64,000 nucleotides of DNA from CAKZML01 sp963823435 (GCA_963823435.1 CAWGLN010000009.1:154487-218486), one strand, 5' to 3'; counted from the stretch's first letter, positions 54,781 through 63,608 are shown. Numbers and translations are program-made. Notes: a model not told the origin generated them from the letters alone.

Positions 54781-55854
54781 ATGAAGCGAGGTTCGGACGC
54801 CTGTGCCCTGACGGGCATTCCCGCATTGCACGCCGAGGCTTTTCAGGAAGTCGCTGATCGCGAAAAATGCATGATTGCCTCACGTGCAGTCGGAAAATAC
54901 GCGACGGGACTCATCCTTGAGGGGTATTCATCCAAGGGGTTTCATAACAAGGCCAAGTCCTGCAATTGGGGGCCCATGGCGGGTTTTGTGCTGACCGACG
55001 CACGCTTCACGAAAGCCGGAGGGAGCGCTCAAGGACAGGTGGACCAGGCCGCGGCCCTGGGCAAGGCCGTGGCCGCGGGCGCCACAGCCGTCGACCTTTT
55101 CATCTCAGATGACCGCCGACGCTGGCTGCAAAATGAGAATCTCATTAATGTGACAGGCATGTCGTCGGACAGAGTGACCTGCAAGGCATCCTCGCCCTGG
55201 GGCTTGATGATGGAATTCACCCTGTTGAAGGAGCGACCACCCACTGCTGTCATGGACATGTGGAAAGTGTGCTACCAGTCATCGTCTGTTGCTACGGGGA
55301 TGCAACCGGTCAAGGCGGTGCGCGATCCGATGTGCACGCTGTCGGCCAGCAATTTCCTTTCAGCAACTACCGGTGACTATGACTTGTTCGCCATTTACGC
55401 CCAGAGCAAAAACTACAGTCCGGACGGTCAGGATAAACGCATGGTCGCGCACGCGACACTTGAAAAAAATATCCGTGCCCATGCCAACCCCGGCGAAGAT
55501 CCGCACCTGGGAAACGTCACTCCCCGAATCAAGCAAATTCGTGACGCCTTGAATACAGCCATCCAGCGTCGTGGCTACACGGGTGGCAACATGGTCCACC
55601 ACAGCGACGAGGGGGGTCGTCCCTTTGTCGACGATATTGACCTCCCGGTTTTTGCCGTAGTACCCGGACAGTCGGAGGCCTTTGGTATCGAAGGCGTCGA
55701 GGATCTGCGTCAATTCATCTCGCTTAACCTGGGGGCCGCCTACGCCCCGATGTTCAATCCGGGCTGGATGAAGCAACTGGTTTTCCATTCCAACCCGGCG
55801 ATGGCGAAGAACATACACGCGGAACTGACGGCCAAGATAGCACCAAGACGCTAG
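54781..55854 (+). CDS. ExoY/CyaA/edema-factor-like nucleotidyl cyclase toxin
   Basis: A 357-residue protein, about the size of Pseudomonas ExoY (378), without a signal peptide. It follows the family fold along its length. 'YSSKGFHNKAKSCNWGPMAG' (from residue 49) matches 'ATKGLGVHAKSSDWGLQAG' of CyaA, giving the ATP-binding Lys pair K52 and K59. 'ATAVDLFISDDRRRWL' matches 'HTAVDLTLSKERLDYL'. 'GDYDLFAIYAQ' gives the metal Asp pair D199 and D201. 'VHHSDEGGRPF' gives the catalytic His (H274) and Glu (E277). The Asn that contacts the ribose in CyaA (H+6) is Arg280 here. It should make cyclic nucleotides, probably only with a host activator such as calmodulin or actin. Confidence 0.88.
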   Translation: MKRGSDACALTGIPALHAEAFQEVADREKCMIASRAVGKYATGLILEGYSSKGFHNKAKSCNWGPMAGFVLTDARFTKAGGSAQGQVDQAAALGKAVAAGATAVDLFISDDRRRWLQNENLINVTGMSSDRVTCKASSPWGLMMEFTLLKERPPTAVMDMWKVCYQSSSVATGMQPVKAVRDPMCTLSASNFLSATTGDYDLFAIYAQSKNYSPDGQDKRMVAHATLEKNIRAHANPGEDPHLGNVTPRIKQIRDALNTAIQRRGYTGGNMVHHSDEGGRPFVDDIDLPVFAVVPGQSEAFGIEGVEDLRQFISLNLGAAYAPMFNPGWMKQLVFHSNPAMAKNIHAELTAKIAPRR

Positions 55855-55920
55855 ACCAGGCCCTGGCCCCTGAGAGGTCAGAAATTTCCCTCTCTTGTAT
55901 CGCCTTTTTCCGGTAGCGTT

Positions 55921-56169
55921 TTACTTCTGAGGCTGCCCGGTGAACAGCACTTTGTCTTTACCAATTACCGTCTCAATACACTTGCCGCGACGCCACAACG
56001 AGGCCGTCAGTAATCTGCTGTTGGAGGTGACGGTTACGGTGTACTGATCGCCCTCGTGATCGAAGGACACATGCGCGGTGTCTGCGCCGTTATTGAATCC
56101 ACCCGGGTGTTCGATGCGGCTTTTCAGAATTTCCGCATGCCCCGTGAATTTTCGCTGGAGTGAACTCAT
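55921..56169 (-). CDS. Small hypothetical protein next to the cyclase
   Basis: An 82-residue protein started at the ATG at 56169, after 'gcggaaaa'; a start 39 bp upstream is weaker. It contains 'TAHVSFDHEGDQYTVTVTSN' and 'LTASLWRRGKCIETVIGKD', so it is probably a small beta-rich domain. No signal peptide or membrane segment is seen. It converges with the cyclase gene. An immunity or chaperone role is possible but unproved. Confidence 0.55.
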   Translation of the reverse strand: MSSLQRKFTGHAEILKSRIEHPGGFNNGADTAHVSFDHEGDQYTVTVTSNSRLLTASLWRRGKCIETVIGKDKVLFTGQPQK

Positions 56170-56488
56170 CGACTTTTCCGCTCTAATGTGACTGCAACGG
56201 GCTCTCATTCCCGGAGCAATCGAAGGACCACCAGATTGACTCCAACAAGGCAGGCACAGTCGACGCGTTCACTCTAGAACATTCCTGGCGCTTGCGAAAG
56301 ACCGGGTAGACAGGCACTCATTCCCATATTAGAGAATGTGGATACTGCATCGCAACAGACGGATTGGTGAAGAAAATCGCACGAGGCACAAGCGTCCCTG
56401 GCACCAAATTGAACTGGCGCGCCTACCTAAGGTAGACTGCCAAAAAAGAAAACTGTCTCGAGCCAACACTGGCATCACAGGAATTTCG
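56170..56488. other. Intergenic region upstream of the DUF6795-lipase pair
   Basis: About 320 bp that should hold divergent promoters for the 82-residue protein and the DUF6795-lipase operon. No coding frame is supported; an in-frame extension of the downstream gene to 56336 lacks a ribosome binding site. I see no clear promoter consensus or strong repeat. Confidence 0.45.
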
Positions 56489-56983
56489 ATGAAGTTGAGC
56501 CAAGCACATATCCCGGGCGTGATCTCCCTGGGCATACTCGCGGCAATAGGCTTCATCCTGATAGCGGATGGAACGGGCATGTCGATGTTTTCCAAACTGG
56601 TCCTTTTTTCGCGCGTCGAGGGTGTCATCACGCAGGAAGGCAAACCCGTCGAAGGTGCGGAGGTCATCCAGGAAGTCCTGTACAAGGAAGCCGACGAAGT
56701 ACCCATTATCACGGCGGTCAGCGGAGCCGAGGGGAAGTTCGTGCTGGAGGAAGTGACCCACTCTGCCGGCCTGAGCCGCCTGTTGCCAGGCCAGGTGTCT
56801 ATCGTGCAGAGGCTGGTTATCCGCTACCAGGGCAAGGAATACGAAGGCTGGAGACACAATAAAAGCTCCATCGAACCCAACAGCGAATTGGACGGACGCC
56901 CACTCAAGCTGGTGTGCGAACTGACAACCCCGCCAGATTTTGAAGGAACCCATTTCGGCATTTGTCGAGCCGCAAAAGAATAA
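56489..56983 (+). CDS. DUF6795-like membrane-anchored protein, candidate lipase partner
   Basis: A 164-residue protein. An N-terminal helix (about residues 8-27, 'GVISLGILAAIGFILIADG') may be a membrane anchor. A beta-sandwich domain follows, with 'VEGVITQEGKPVEGAEVIQE', 'GKFVLEEV', 'LVIRYQGKEYEGWRH' and 'KLVCELTTPP'. This pattern fits what I recall of DUF6795, a transthyretin-like domain that occurs beside lipase-type effectors. It ends 24 bp before the lipase, so the two are co-transcribed. An immunity role at the membrane is a reasonable guess. Confidence 0.6.
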   Translation: MKLSQAHIPGVISLGILAAIGFILIADGTGMSMFSKLVLFSRVEGVITQEGKPVEGAEVIQEVLYKEADEVPIITAVSGAEGKFVLEEVTHSAGLSRLLPGQVSIVQRLVIRYQGKEYEGWRHNKSSIEPNSELDGRPLKLVCELTTPPDFEGTHFGICRAAKE

Positions 56984-57007
56984 CAACGCGGCCCCGGAGT
57001 ACGGACC

Positions 57008-58162
57008 ATGGAACTTTCGCCAAGACAAGCGGCAGAGGCCGCCAACTCAACTTACGCGTTGAGACTGTCCACAGATATGCTCAACGCCGCGGTCGGCGCC
57101 CCTGCCATACGCGACTCTTTCGACATCATGGGCGGATCGCGTCTGCGTGGCACCAGCGGCATGGGCCCGGTGAGCAGGGAGACCGGCTTCGGTTATGTTG
57201 CCCAGGGGACCGGTCCCCGAGCAGGCGAGGTTCTTATCGCCATTCGAGGCACCGAGAAAACCAGCGCCCATGACTGGATGACCAACATGCGGATATCCGG
57301 CACTTCCGGTCCAAGTGGTCATACCGTTCATGCGGGTTTCTGGATGCTGGCTTCAGGCATCCTGAGCCAGGTAAACGACTTGCTCGGAAACAGCAATCCG
57401 TCCCAGATCCATGTCGCGGGGCACAGCCTGGGGGGCGCCACGGCGACCTTGCTGGCCGAGGCGATGAACCTGCGCACCAGGCAAAAGAACGTGAAACTGT
57501 ATACCTTTGGCGCACCGCGAGCCGGTGTCGGCCGGCATGCCAGCCACCTGACCGATGTCCTGGGCCGAAGCAACATCTACCGCGTATATCACCACACCGA
57601 TCCGGTTCCCATGATTCCGGTCTTCCCCTTCTCCCACGTACCGTTCGAGCAGCCTGCGTATCGCATGCAGGGTCCGGGCACACTGGTATCGGTAGCGGCC
57701 CATGCGATGGACCCCGCCTATTACAGGTCTGTAGGAGGGGGAAGCTGGGGCGGGCTTGGCGTGATTGGCGATCCGACGCTGCAGAGTTTCGATGCTGCCC
57801 AGGAGTGGCTGGAGCAGTCCGGCAACCTCGGTGGCTCAATGTTGTCGGCATCCTTATTGCGAATGATCATGTCGGCCCTGGGCTGGATACTTCGCCGGGT
57901 GGGCAGAATCATCGGTCTCGCGGTTATGGGTGGCGCCACGATTATCGATTACATCGCACAACTGCTGTACTCGGGCGTACTCGCCAGTCTGGAGATTGGC
58001 GCAATGGTGGGGCAACTGATCGCCGCCATCATGCGATTCACCGGCAGGACCATTGCCCAGGGTACGACCATGACCGTGGCATTTTTCCAGTACGTGCTGA
58101 GTATGCTGTTTAGGACTGTTTCGACCATCGCAAGCCGGGCGATGGGCGTACTGCCAGGCTGA
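57008..58162 (+). CDS. Class 3 lipase with hydrophobic C-terminal tail (putative effector)
   Basis: A 384-residue alpha/beta-hydrolase without a signal peptide. The nucleophile elbow is 'HVAGHSLGGATATLLAE' (Ser140). 'TDPVPMIP' gives Asp199 and 'AAHAMDP' gives His232, a complete triad; 'LIAIRGTEK' is the usual class 3 strand. Residues about 280-384 contain several hydrophobic or amphipathic helices that could insert into membranes. A leaderless lipase with a membrane-active tail, preceded by a small anchored partner, resembles antibacterial or host-directed phospholipase effectors. An intracellular lipase is the alternative. Confidence 0.8.
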   Translation: MELSPRQAAEAANSTYALRLSTDMLNAAVGAPAIRDSFDIMGGSRLRGTSGMGPVSRETGFGYVAQGTGPRAGEVLIAIRGTEKTSAHDWMTNMRISGTSGPSGHTVHAGFWMLASGILSQVNDLLGNSNPSQIHVAGHSLGGATATLLAEAMNLRTRQKNVKLYTFGAPRAGVGRHASHLTDVLGRSNIYRVYHHTDPVPMIPVFPFSHVPFEQPAYRMQGPGTLVSVAAHAMDPAYYRSVGGGSWGGLGVIGDPTLQSFDAAQEWLEQSGNLGGSMLSASLLRMIMSALGWILRRVGRIIGLAVMGGATIIDYIAQLLYSGVLASLEIGAMVGQLIAAIMRFTGRTIAQGTTMTVAFFQYVLSMLFRTVSTIASRAMGVLPG

Positions 58163-58372
58163 TAGCCCGCTTCCAGGAGCCTGGAGGAGTCATTTGCCTG
58201 CACTTGACGAGGTGAAGCGACACAGCCGGGCGAGGTTGCTCCGATTACCCGTCATCTCAGCCACTGATACGCCTAGAGTTGCATGCTCCCTGCAATAGCA
58301 ATCGACTCATGCATATCTGGAAGTAATCCAGTAGTCAGGCAGCTGGGCAATCCAAGAGCCTGAACGTCAATA

Positions 58373-58402
58373 AAAAAGGGGCGACCCGTGAAGGTCGCCC
58401 CT
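58373..58402 (-). terminator. Rho-independent terminator of the multicopper oxidase fragment
   Basis: On the minus strand the stem aggggcgacc/ggtcgcccct closes a short loop and is followed by a run of T residues, 44 bp after the stop of the oxidase fragment. The remaining 58163-58372 shows no gene. Confidence 0.85.
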
Positions 58403-58445
58403 GAAACGGGCATGTCCGTCGCCCGCTATTTTTCTTTTTATAGAA

Positions 58446-59330
58446 TCAGGCGCCTGGACCCACGTGCATCACACGCATCATCTCGTGATCTTCATGGGAG
58501 AGGATGTGGCAGTGCCAGACATAGCGTCCGGGCTTGTCAAAGGTGGCCTTGATACGGGCCACCTGGCCAGGCAATGCGATCACCATGTCCTTGGGCGCGT
58601 TCTCCACATAGCCTGCCGGCGTATCAAGAAGCACGCCCGAGGGTGTCGGATTTACGACCTTGAATCCCATGCCATAGGTGCTGTTCGATAGCCCGGTGAC
58701 CTCGTCCACACTTCCCGGCGGGAATGCCGAGTCCGAATTATGCTGAACGGTGGGCTGAGTCTCCAGGTAAGTACCATCGTCAGCAGGTGCTCCAACAATA
58801 AACCCGTCTTCGTCCGTATTTGTGTCCCAGACGATCTCTTGCCGATCCAGCACCTCGAAATGCACGAGGTGCACATGCAAGGGATGGGCGTCGCCGGTGA
58901 CATTATAGATTTCCCATATTTCCGTGCTGCCCAGCGCCGGGTTCTCGGTGGTGGGGCTGTGCCACGCGATGGCGCCTTCCATCGGACCGACCAGGCCGGC
59001 AGCAATATACTTTGGATCGTCAGGCCAGTTGACCGGGTTACCCAGGTAATCGGTCGCGGGTTCCGCCGTCCCCAGCAGCGGCTGCAACCTGCCGAACTCG
59101 TCCTTGCCCTCGAACAACGCGACCTTGCGGGTGCGTGTGGAAGTTGCGGCTAAATTGCCACCGAACTGGCCGCTGAAGTCGCCTGCCACCAATGGAGAAG
59201 TTAACAAGGGATCGACCGAAGCCTTGGCCACCACGTCAAACGCCATCACGCGATCGGTCTGGCGCTCGGAGAAGACATCTCCAACCTCGGGATCAGAATC
59301 GGAAACCAACGATGACCTGAAAATAATCAT
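58446..59330 (-). pseudogene. Multicopper oxidase, C-terminal half only
   Basis: About 294 residues that contain only the last cupredoxin domain and part of the middle one. Copper ligands are present in 'HPLHVHLVHFEV' and 'WHCHILSHEDHEMM', the HCHxxxHxxxxM type 1/type 3 site. Such oxidases normally have 500-650 residues and four copper motifs, with HxH pairs in the N-terminal domain that are missing here. Upstream sequence enters the DUF4332 gene after 18 bp, and no signal peptide is seen. The 5' part was probably lost by a deletion or rearrangement, or was lost in assembly. Confidence 0.8.
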
Positions 59331-59348
59331 CGTCGGCGACCGGATTGA

Positions 59349-59755
59349 CTAGTAATTGACCTTGCCCTGCAATTGCTTGGCCTGTGCGATCCAACCGGCG
59401 ACAACCCTAAGCGAAGGAACGATGCGGACCAGCTTCTTGCTCATATTTACTTCAATCATTTTTGCAGCCAGGTTCTCAGCATTGCGACCACGAAGTTCTT
59501 TGACCGTGTCAACGCCAGCACCTTCAAGCAACTCTGCATACTGGCCCGCCACACCCTTAATGCGGAACAAATCGGCGTGGTTCACAAATTTTAGAATGCG
59601 GGCTTCTGCAATGCCGGTCCTTTCGGCGAGTAGCGTACGTCCTTTCTTGTCGGCGCCTGCTTCAAGCAGGGCCTCAACAGTCTTGATACCGGCAGCGCGA
59701 ATACTCGCGCCTGTCGTGGGCCGATACCTTCAATATCCTCAAGTTTCCGTGACAT
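59349..59755 (-). pseudogene. DUF4332 helix-hairpin-helix protein, one frameshift
   Basis: Joined frames give about 135 residues starting 'MSRKLEDIEGIGP' at 59755 after 'aggaga'. After one shift near 59715 the frame continues with 'IKTVEALLEAGADKKGRTLL', then 'FRIKGVAGQYAELLEGAGVD' and 'TVKELRGRNAENLAAKM'. The two 'I.GIG' and 'IKGVAGQYAELLEGAGV' units are helix-hairpin-helix repeats of the DUF4332 type (PF14229), which are thought to bind DNA. The single shift looks like a sequence error. Confidence 0.75.
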
Positions 59756-60001
59756 AATTTTCTCCTATGGTATTAAACGAATTGACGGAAATAGTAAGCT
59801 AAAGTCCAAGAACCGCAGTCTACGTAAAGACCAACGGCGAGCCAATCGCCCCGAGCGCCACGCAAGGACAATTTTTGCGAGGTGTAGACTTTGCCGATAT
59901 TTTCTCGTTAATAATCAATGAATTATTGGCGAAATCAATGAATTTGCTGACAGAATCATGTTCACAATTCTTAACAATCTGCAGGCGACATGCATTAGAA
60001 A

Positions 60002-60595
60002 TCAAAAGAACTTTTTCAACAATCCGGCTCCATGCGCCGCGATATCGGACAGGTCCGTGTCGCCATCACCGTCGGCATCCAGCAGACCACTGATCGACCA
60101 CTCATCGCGGCCGGCGCCTTGCTGCCCAGACTGCTTTGCTCTCGTTTGAGCAAACCAACCAGTGCGGCGGCGCTCGACGGGCTGCCCTGCTGTGTTTTAC
60201 CAATCGCCCCCATTACTAACGGAGCGAGCATTGCCATCAGGGAGGAAGCCTGCCCTTCGCCAATGACCTGAGGAAGTACCAATCATTTTTGCCGCGGCGC
60301 CAGCCTGTCCACCCAGGACATGCCCGATAATGCCCTGACCGTCTTTCAAGTTACCGGCGTCTATATACCTTCCAACATCCTTAAGAATGCTTCCATCGTG
60401 ACCACCCGCAAGCGCCTTCGCCAGGCCCGCGCCACCGTCCCTTTGTGAGCTTTTGTTCAGGCCGCCGACCAGCACCGCCAGTGCCGACTCCACGCCCTTC
60501 TGAGTAGCCTGTGGATCCTGGCCGATTTTCGCGCCGATACGAGCCATGGTGTCGCCGCTCAGCTGTGAAGAAACAAGATCAAAAATCGATGACAT
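60002..60595 (-). pseudogene. DUF937/YidB-like protein with a Ca-binding-like C-terminus, frameshifted
   Basis: From 60595 the frame reads 'MSSIFDLVSSQLSGDTMARI', 'GVESALAVLVGGLNKSS' and 'GQGIIGHVLGGQAGAAAKMI'. A shift near 60280 leads to 'LMAMLAPLVMGAIGKTQQ', and another near 60115 to 'GLLDADGDGDTDLSDIAAHG' and a stop at 60002. This is the layout of DUF937 proteins, whose C-terminus often carries an EF-hand or dockerin-like 'DxDGDG' loop. The function is unknown. The shifts look like indel errors. Confidence 0.72.
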
Positions 60596-60687
60596 AACAA
60601 CCTCTACATTGACGGTACCGTCCGCAGACGGGACCATGTGGTTCCGGGCGCCTGCCTCGGAGTTCGATCGGGAACAAAGTCTGCCGA

Positions 60688-61170
60688 CTAGTCCAGTGGG
60701 ATGCGAATTCTCTGGCCAACATAGATCTTGTTTGGATCCTCAATCACACCGCGGTTCGCTTCGAATATCCGCGGATATTTGCTTGCGTTCCCGTAATATT
60801 TCTTGGCCAGCTTACCCAGCGTATCCCCTGCCTGAATAACATAGAATTCAACTGCCTCTTCTGCCACCGGCTTTGTCGCTGCGGCGGACTTTGCCGCTGC
60901 GGCAGGACTAGCGCTGGCGGCAACGGTCGTTTTTCCGGCATATACATCGACAACACCCTGGACATTCCCAGCCATCAGGGCGCAACGCTGCAGGGTAGCC
61001 GCGCTGTCGCATTCTCCTTTCAGGCCAACGATTCCTTTATCGAATGTGACCTCGAGATTTTTACGCCGGGGGCACCGGTTTCAATTGCCTTCTTTATTTC
61101 TTCAGCAGCATTCTCGTCGCGATTGAAAAGACGCCGGCCAATATCTTTGTGTAAATCCTAATAAATCCAC
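60688..61170 (-). pseudogene. YgaU-like BON-LysM protein, frameshifted
   Basis: The C-terminal frame carries a complete LysM domain, 'YVIQAGDTLGKLAKKYYGNA' to 'IYVGQRIRIPLD'. Upstream the BON domain, 'DENAAEEIKKAIETGAPG' and 'LEVTFDKGIVGLKGECD', is split between two frames. One A missing from a run of A residues near 61054 accounts for the break, and another shift is needed near the N-terminus. The start may be a GTG at 61170, preceded by 'aaggag'. The total of about 160 residues matches YgaU/Kbp (149), a potassium-binding protein of E. coli. Confidence 0.75.
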
Positions 61171-61224
61171 GAAGTTGCTCCTTGGTTAATGTTGAACAGG
61201 TGCGGTCTATCGCTCGGGCTGGGT

Positions 61225-61428
61225 TCAGCTAGCGGAGGATGATGTAACCTTCAGAATTACCCGGTATTCAGTGATCTCGCCCTTGCTGCATTTGACCTTC
61301 ATGTCCTGAACCCAGGCCCCTTCGACATTCTCCAACGTGTCGCTGGCTCTTTTAATTCCTTTTTTCACAGCATCATCAAAACTTTTGGACGAAGTCGCGC
61401 TGATTTCTGTAATTCGTGCTACTGACAT
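61225..61428 (-). CDS. Dodecin family flavin-binding protein
   Basis: A 67-residue protein started at the ATG at 61428, which has an 'aaggag' site; the longer in-frame version has none. 'VARITEISATSSKSFDDAV' and 'WVQDMKVKCSKGEITEYRVI' match dodecins, small dodecamer-forming proteins that store or buffer flavins. In flavin-binding dodecins a central Trp (here in 'GAWVQDM') stacks on the ligand. It is part of a run of small minus-strand stress-type genes. Confidence 0.9.
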   Translation of the reverse strand: MSVARITEISATSSKSFDDAVKKGIKRASDTLENVEGAWVQDMKVKCSKGEITEYRVILKVTSSSAS

Positions 61429-61962
61429 GATTTTTCTCCTTGGTCGTCTCGTAAATAAGATTACATCAGGACAGCCTAACTGGGACAGTCGGACTGGATG
61501 CAATCTGCTCTGGGCTTGCTTCGCATTCAAGCTTCATTTAACTGTAGCCGGAGATCCGAAGCAAGGCTTGTAACAAATGTTTGCAATGTGGCCACTGAGG
61601 ACCGTGAGTGTACCCAAAAATGGCCACGTTTCCGTGGCGATGGATCCTTCCAATGCGCGCAAACGAAACCAGAGAGTCGTTTGTCGCCTGGAACTACTGG
61701 GCACCCATTTAAGGTGATCGCGAGGTTTTTCCCGGGACTGTTGTGGGGGTGATGCGGAGCCCCCCTTGTCCGACGCACCCTTCACCAATGGATTCAGACC
61801 GGGTCTGGGTTTGCCCGCTGAGCTATTGAAACCGCGGAGCCGAGTTACTGATCAAGTTGAGTTGACCGGCCCAATTTCCGGCCAATCCCGGGGTAGCTGA
61901 TACTGTGCATACTCTCGATGCCGAATGCCACTGTGCAATATGCAACGCCTGCTTGACCGATT
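61429..61962. other. Intergenic region without a recognised gene
   Basis: About 530 bp upstream of dodecin. The reading frames seen on both strands lack ribosome binding sites and protein-like composition. GC-rich short palindromes occur (for example gtttttcccggga near 61725), but nothing I can name. Confidence 0.5.
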
Positions 61963-62002
61963 GCGCAAAAAAAACAGCCACACCATGTGAGTGGTGTGGC
62001 TG
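61963..62002 (-). terminator. Rho-independent terminator of the repeat lipoprotein gene
   Basis: A perfect stem, cagccacacca/tggtgtggctg, lies 25 bp after the stop of the repeat lipoprotein. On the minus strand it is followed by eight T residues. Confidence 0.93.
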
Positions 62003-62027
62003 CACGTATGTGGTATGAAGCAGTGTT

Positions 62028-63174
62028 CTAGAAGGTGAGATTCAACTTCTTCACAACATCCATCGTGATGTAGTTGCTACCGGACGGAAGATTGCTGGCC
62101 ATGGCAAACGCCTTGGCGGCGTTCAGCGTGTCACGGCCGATGATGCCATCAACGTTGGCCTTGTAATAGCCCTTGTCAGCCAGTGCCTGCTGCAGGGCCG
62201 TGACGTTTGAGCGCGTCATATCGACCTCGCACATGACCTGGCGCCATTCCACCATCTCATCGGTCACCTTGCTCGTACGCGTCACGTTCTCGTATGTCGC
62301 GGGAATCGCGATGCGTTTCTCCTGGTATGGAGAGACGACATTAGTGACCGCCAGGGTATCGTATTTAGCCGGGATCGCTACCTCACGTGCGGTCGCTGGT
62401 GTCTTCACAACCGTCCTGGTTACGGTCTTGTACTCTGCCGGGATTGCTACTTCTTCGGTCCGGGCGGGACTCACAAGAACGCGCTTCTGTACGCTCTTAT
62501 AGGTTGCAGGGACTTCGACCAGGCAGATGATCTCGCCGGTATCGGTCGTGGTTTGTGACAGCACATTGGCTGGCTGAAAGGTAGCCGGTCCCTTTTTCCA
62601 CACTGTATGGGCCGGCGTGTCCAGTACCTGTTCTATCCGGATGTCGTACTTGGCTGCTACCTCGACAATCTTGCTTGATGCGGGCTTGACAAGAACTCTT
62701 GCCTGAACCTGCTCATAGACGGCGGGGATGACCTCCAGCTTTGTAGAAGCCTCCTTGACGGGCACTGTCTGCGGGACCTTCTCATAACGTGCTGGGATGA
62801 TCTCAATACGCTCTGAGGCTTCACTCGTAAGGACTCGCTCAGATACAGACTGATACTTGGCGGGTATCAAAACCCGGGCGTAGCATTACCCGGTTTTGCC
62901 ATTCGGCGGAAACAGACTGGTAATGGAAGCCTGGCTGCTGCTCGAGCTGCCAATCTGGGCGAGGCGTGCCTCATTGTCGGCAATCTTGCGATCACGTGCG
63001 GCCACTTCGGACTCTAACTCCGAAACACGGGTTTGTGCAGCCTGAAGCTCTACCACCGATTTCGAATCGGAACCTGCAACAGTGCGGGTGTTTCTCTCCA
63101 GCCATACTCGAGCAACCGCCTGCGAAAGCGGCACTGGCGACCATAGCCAAGGTGTTCCTATATAGATTACGCAT
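62028..63174 (-). pseudogene. Lipoprotein with 'IPAxYxxV' repeats and a peptidoglycan-binding domain, frameshifted
   Basis: Joined frames give about 381 residues. The N-terminus 'MRNLYRNTLAMVASAAFAGG' plus Cys is a lipoprotein signal. After a shift near 63085 comes a coiled coil ('VVELQAAQTRVSELESEVAA'). The middle consists of some eight repeats of about 20 residues, 'IPAxYxxVxxRVLVxPA', with one longer insert. The C-terminus ('ALQQALADKGYYKANVDGII') is a PG_binding_1-type domain. Near 62886 the frame shows TAA, but relatives read 'NAKPGECYARVL' here. One extra base and one missing base 16 nt apart restore exactly that sequence. Probably an envelope protein bridging outer membrane and peptidoglycan. 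Confidence 0.75.
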
Positions 63175-63401
63175 TCCCAAAACTCCTGATTGTTAGGTAT
63201 CAACAGCGGCGAGTATAGGGGCAAAAAATGGGCCCCCTGCCCACTGTGACAATGTTTAACATTCGGACTTCGGGGCTGGATTGAATCCCTCCAGAACCGA
63301 GCATCCAGAGCAGGGCTTGCGGGTCAGAATCGTAGTTCACGGGCGAGCCACGGACTGGAGGCAGCACCCTCGGATCTCCACTCCCGCGCCACCGGCCCGG
63401 C

Positions 63402-63608
63402 GAACTGCCCGAGAACCCGGACAAGAGCCGCTACCTGACCTTGCTCAAGGCAGGCGGCTCTGACTATGCCTATGACCTGCTAAAACGGGCCGGCGTGGAC
63501 ATGCCGACACCGGATCCCTACCAGGCCACTTTCGATCGCATGAACATGATCATGGACCAGATCGAGGCCATCCTGGATGCGAGGGAGAAAGCCGGTCAGG
63601 CGCACTAG
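63402..63608 (+). pseudogene. Oligoendopeptidase F (PepF/M3B), C-terminal remnant
   Basis: A 68-codon piece without its own start encodes 'SRYLTLLKAGGSDYAYDLLK' and 'RAGVDMPTPDPYQATF' before a stop at 63608. This is the conserved C-terminus of M3B oligoendopeptidases ('..FLKAGGSDYP..LLKKAGVD..TPEP'). The HExxH catalytic region is absent and nothing upstream (63175-63401) continues the protein. The gene was truncated by a rearrangement close to 63400. Confidence 0.78.

Noticed and set aside
61530..61788. Overlapping 83-84 residue frames on the minus strand
   Set aside because: No ribosome binding site, no homology I can recognise, and two frames of equal length over the same DNA indicate chance openness.
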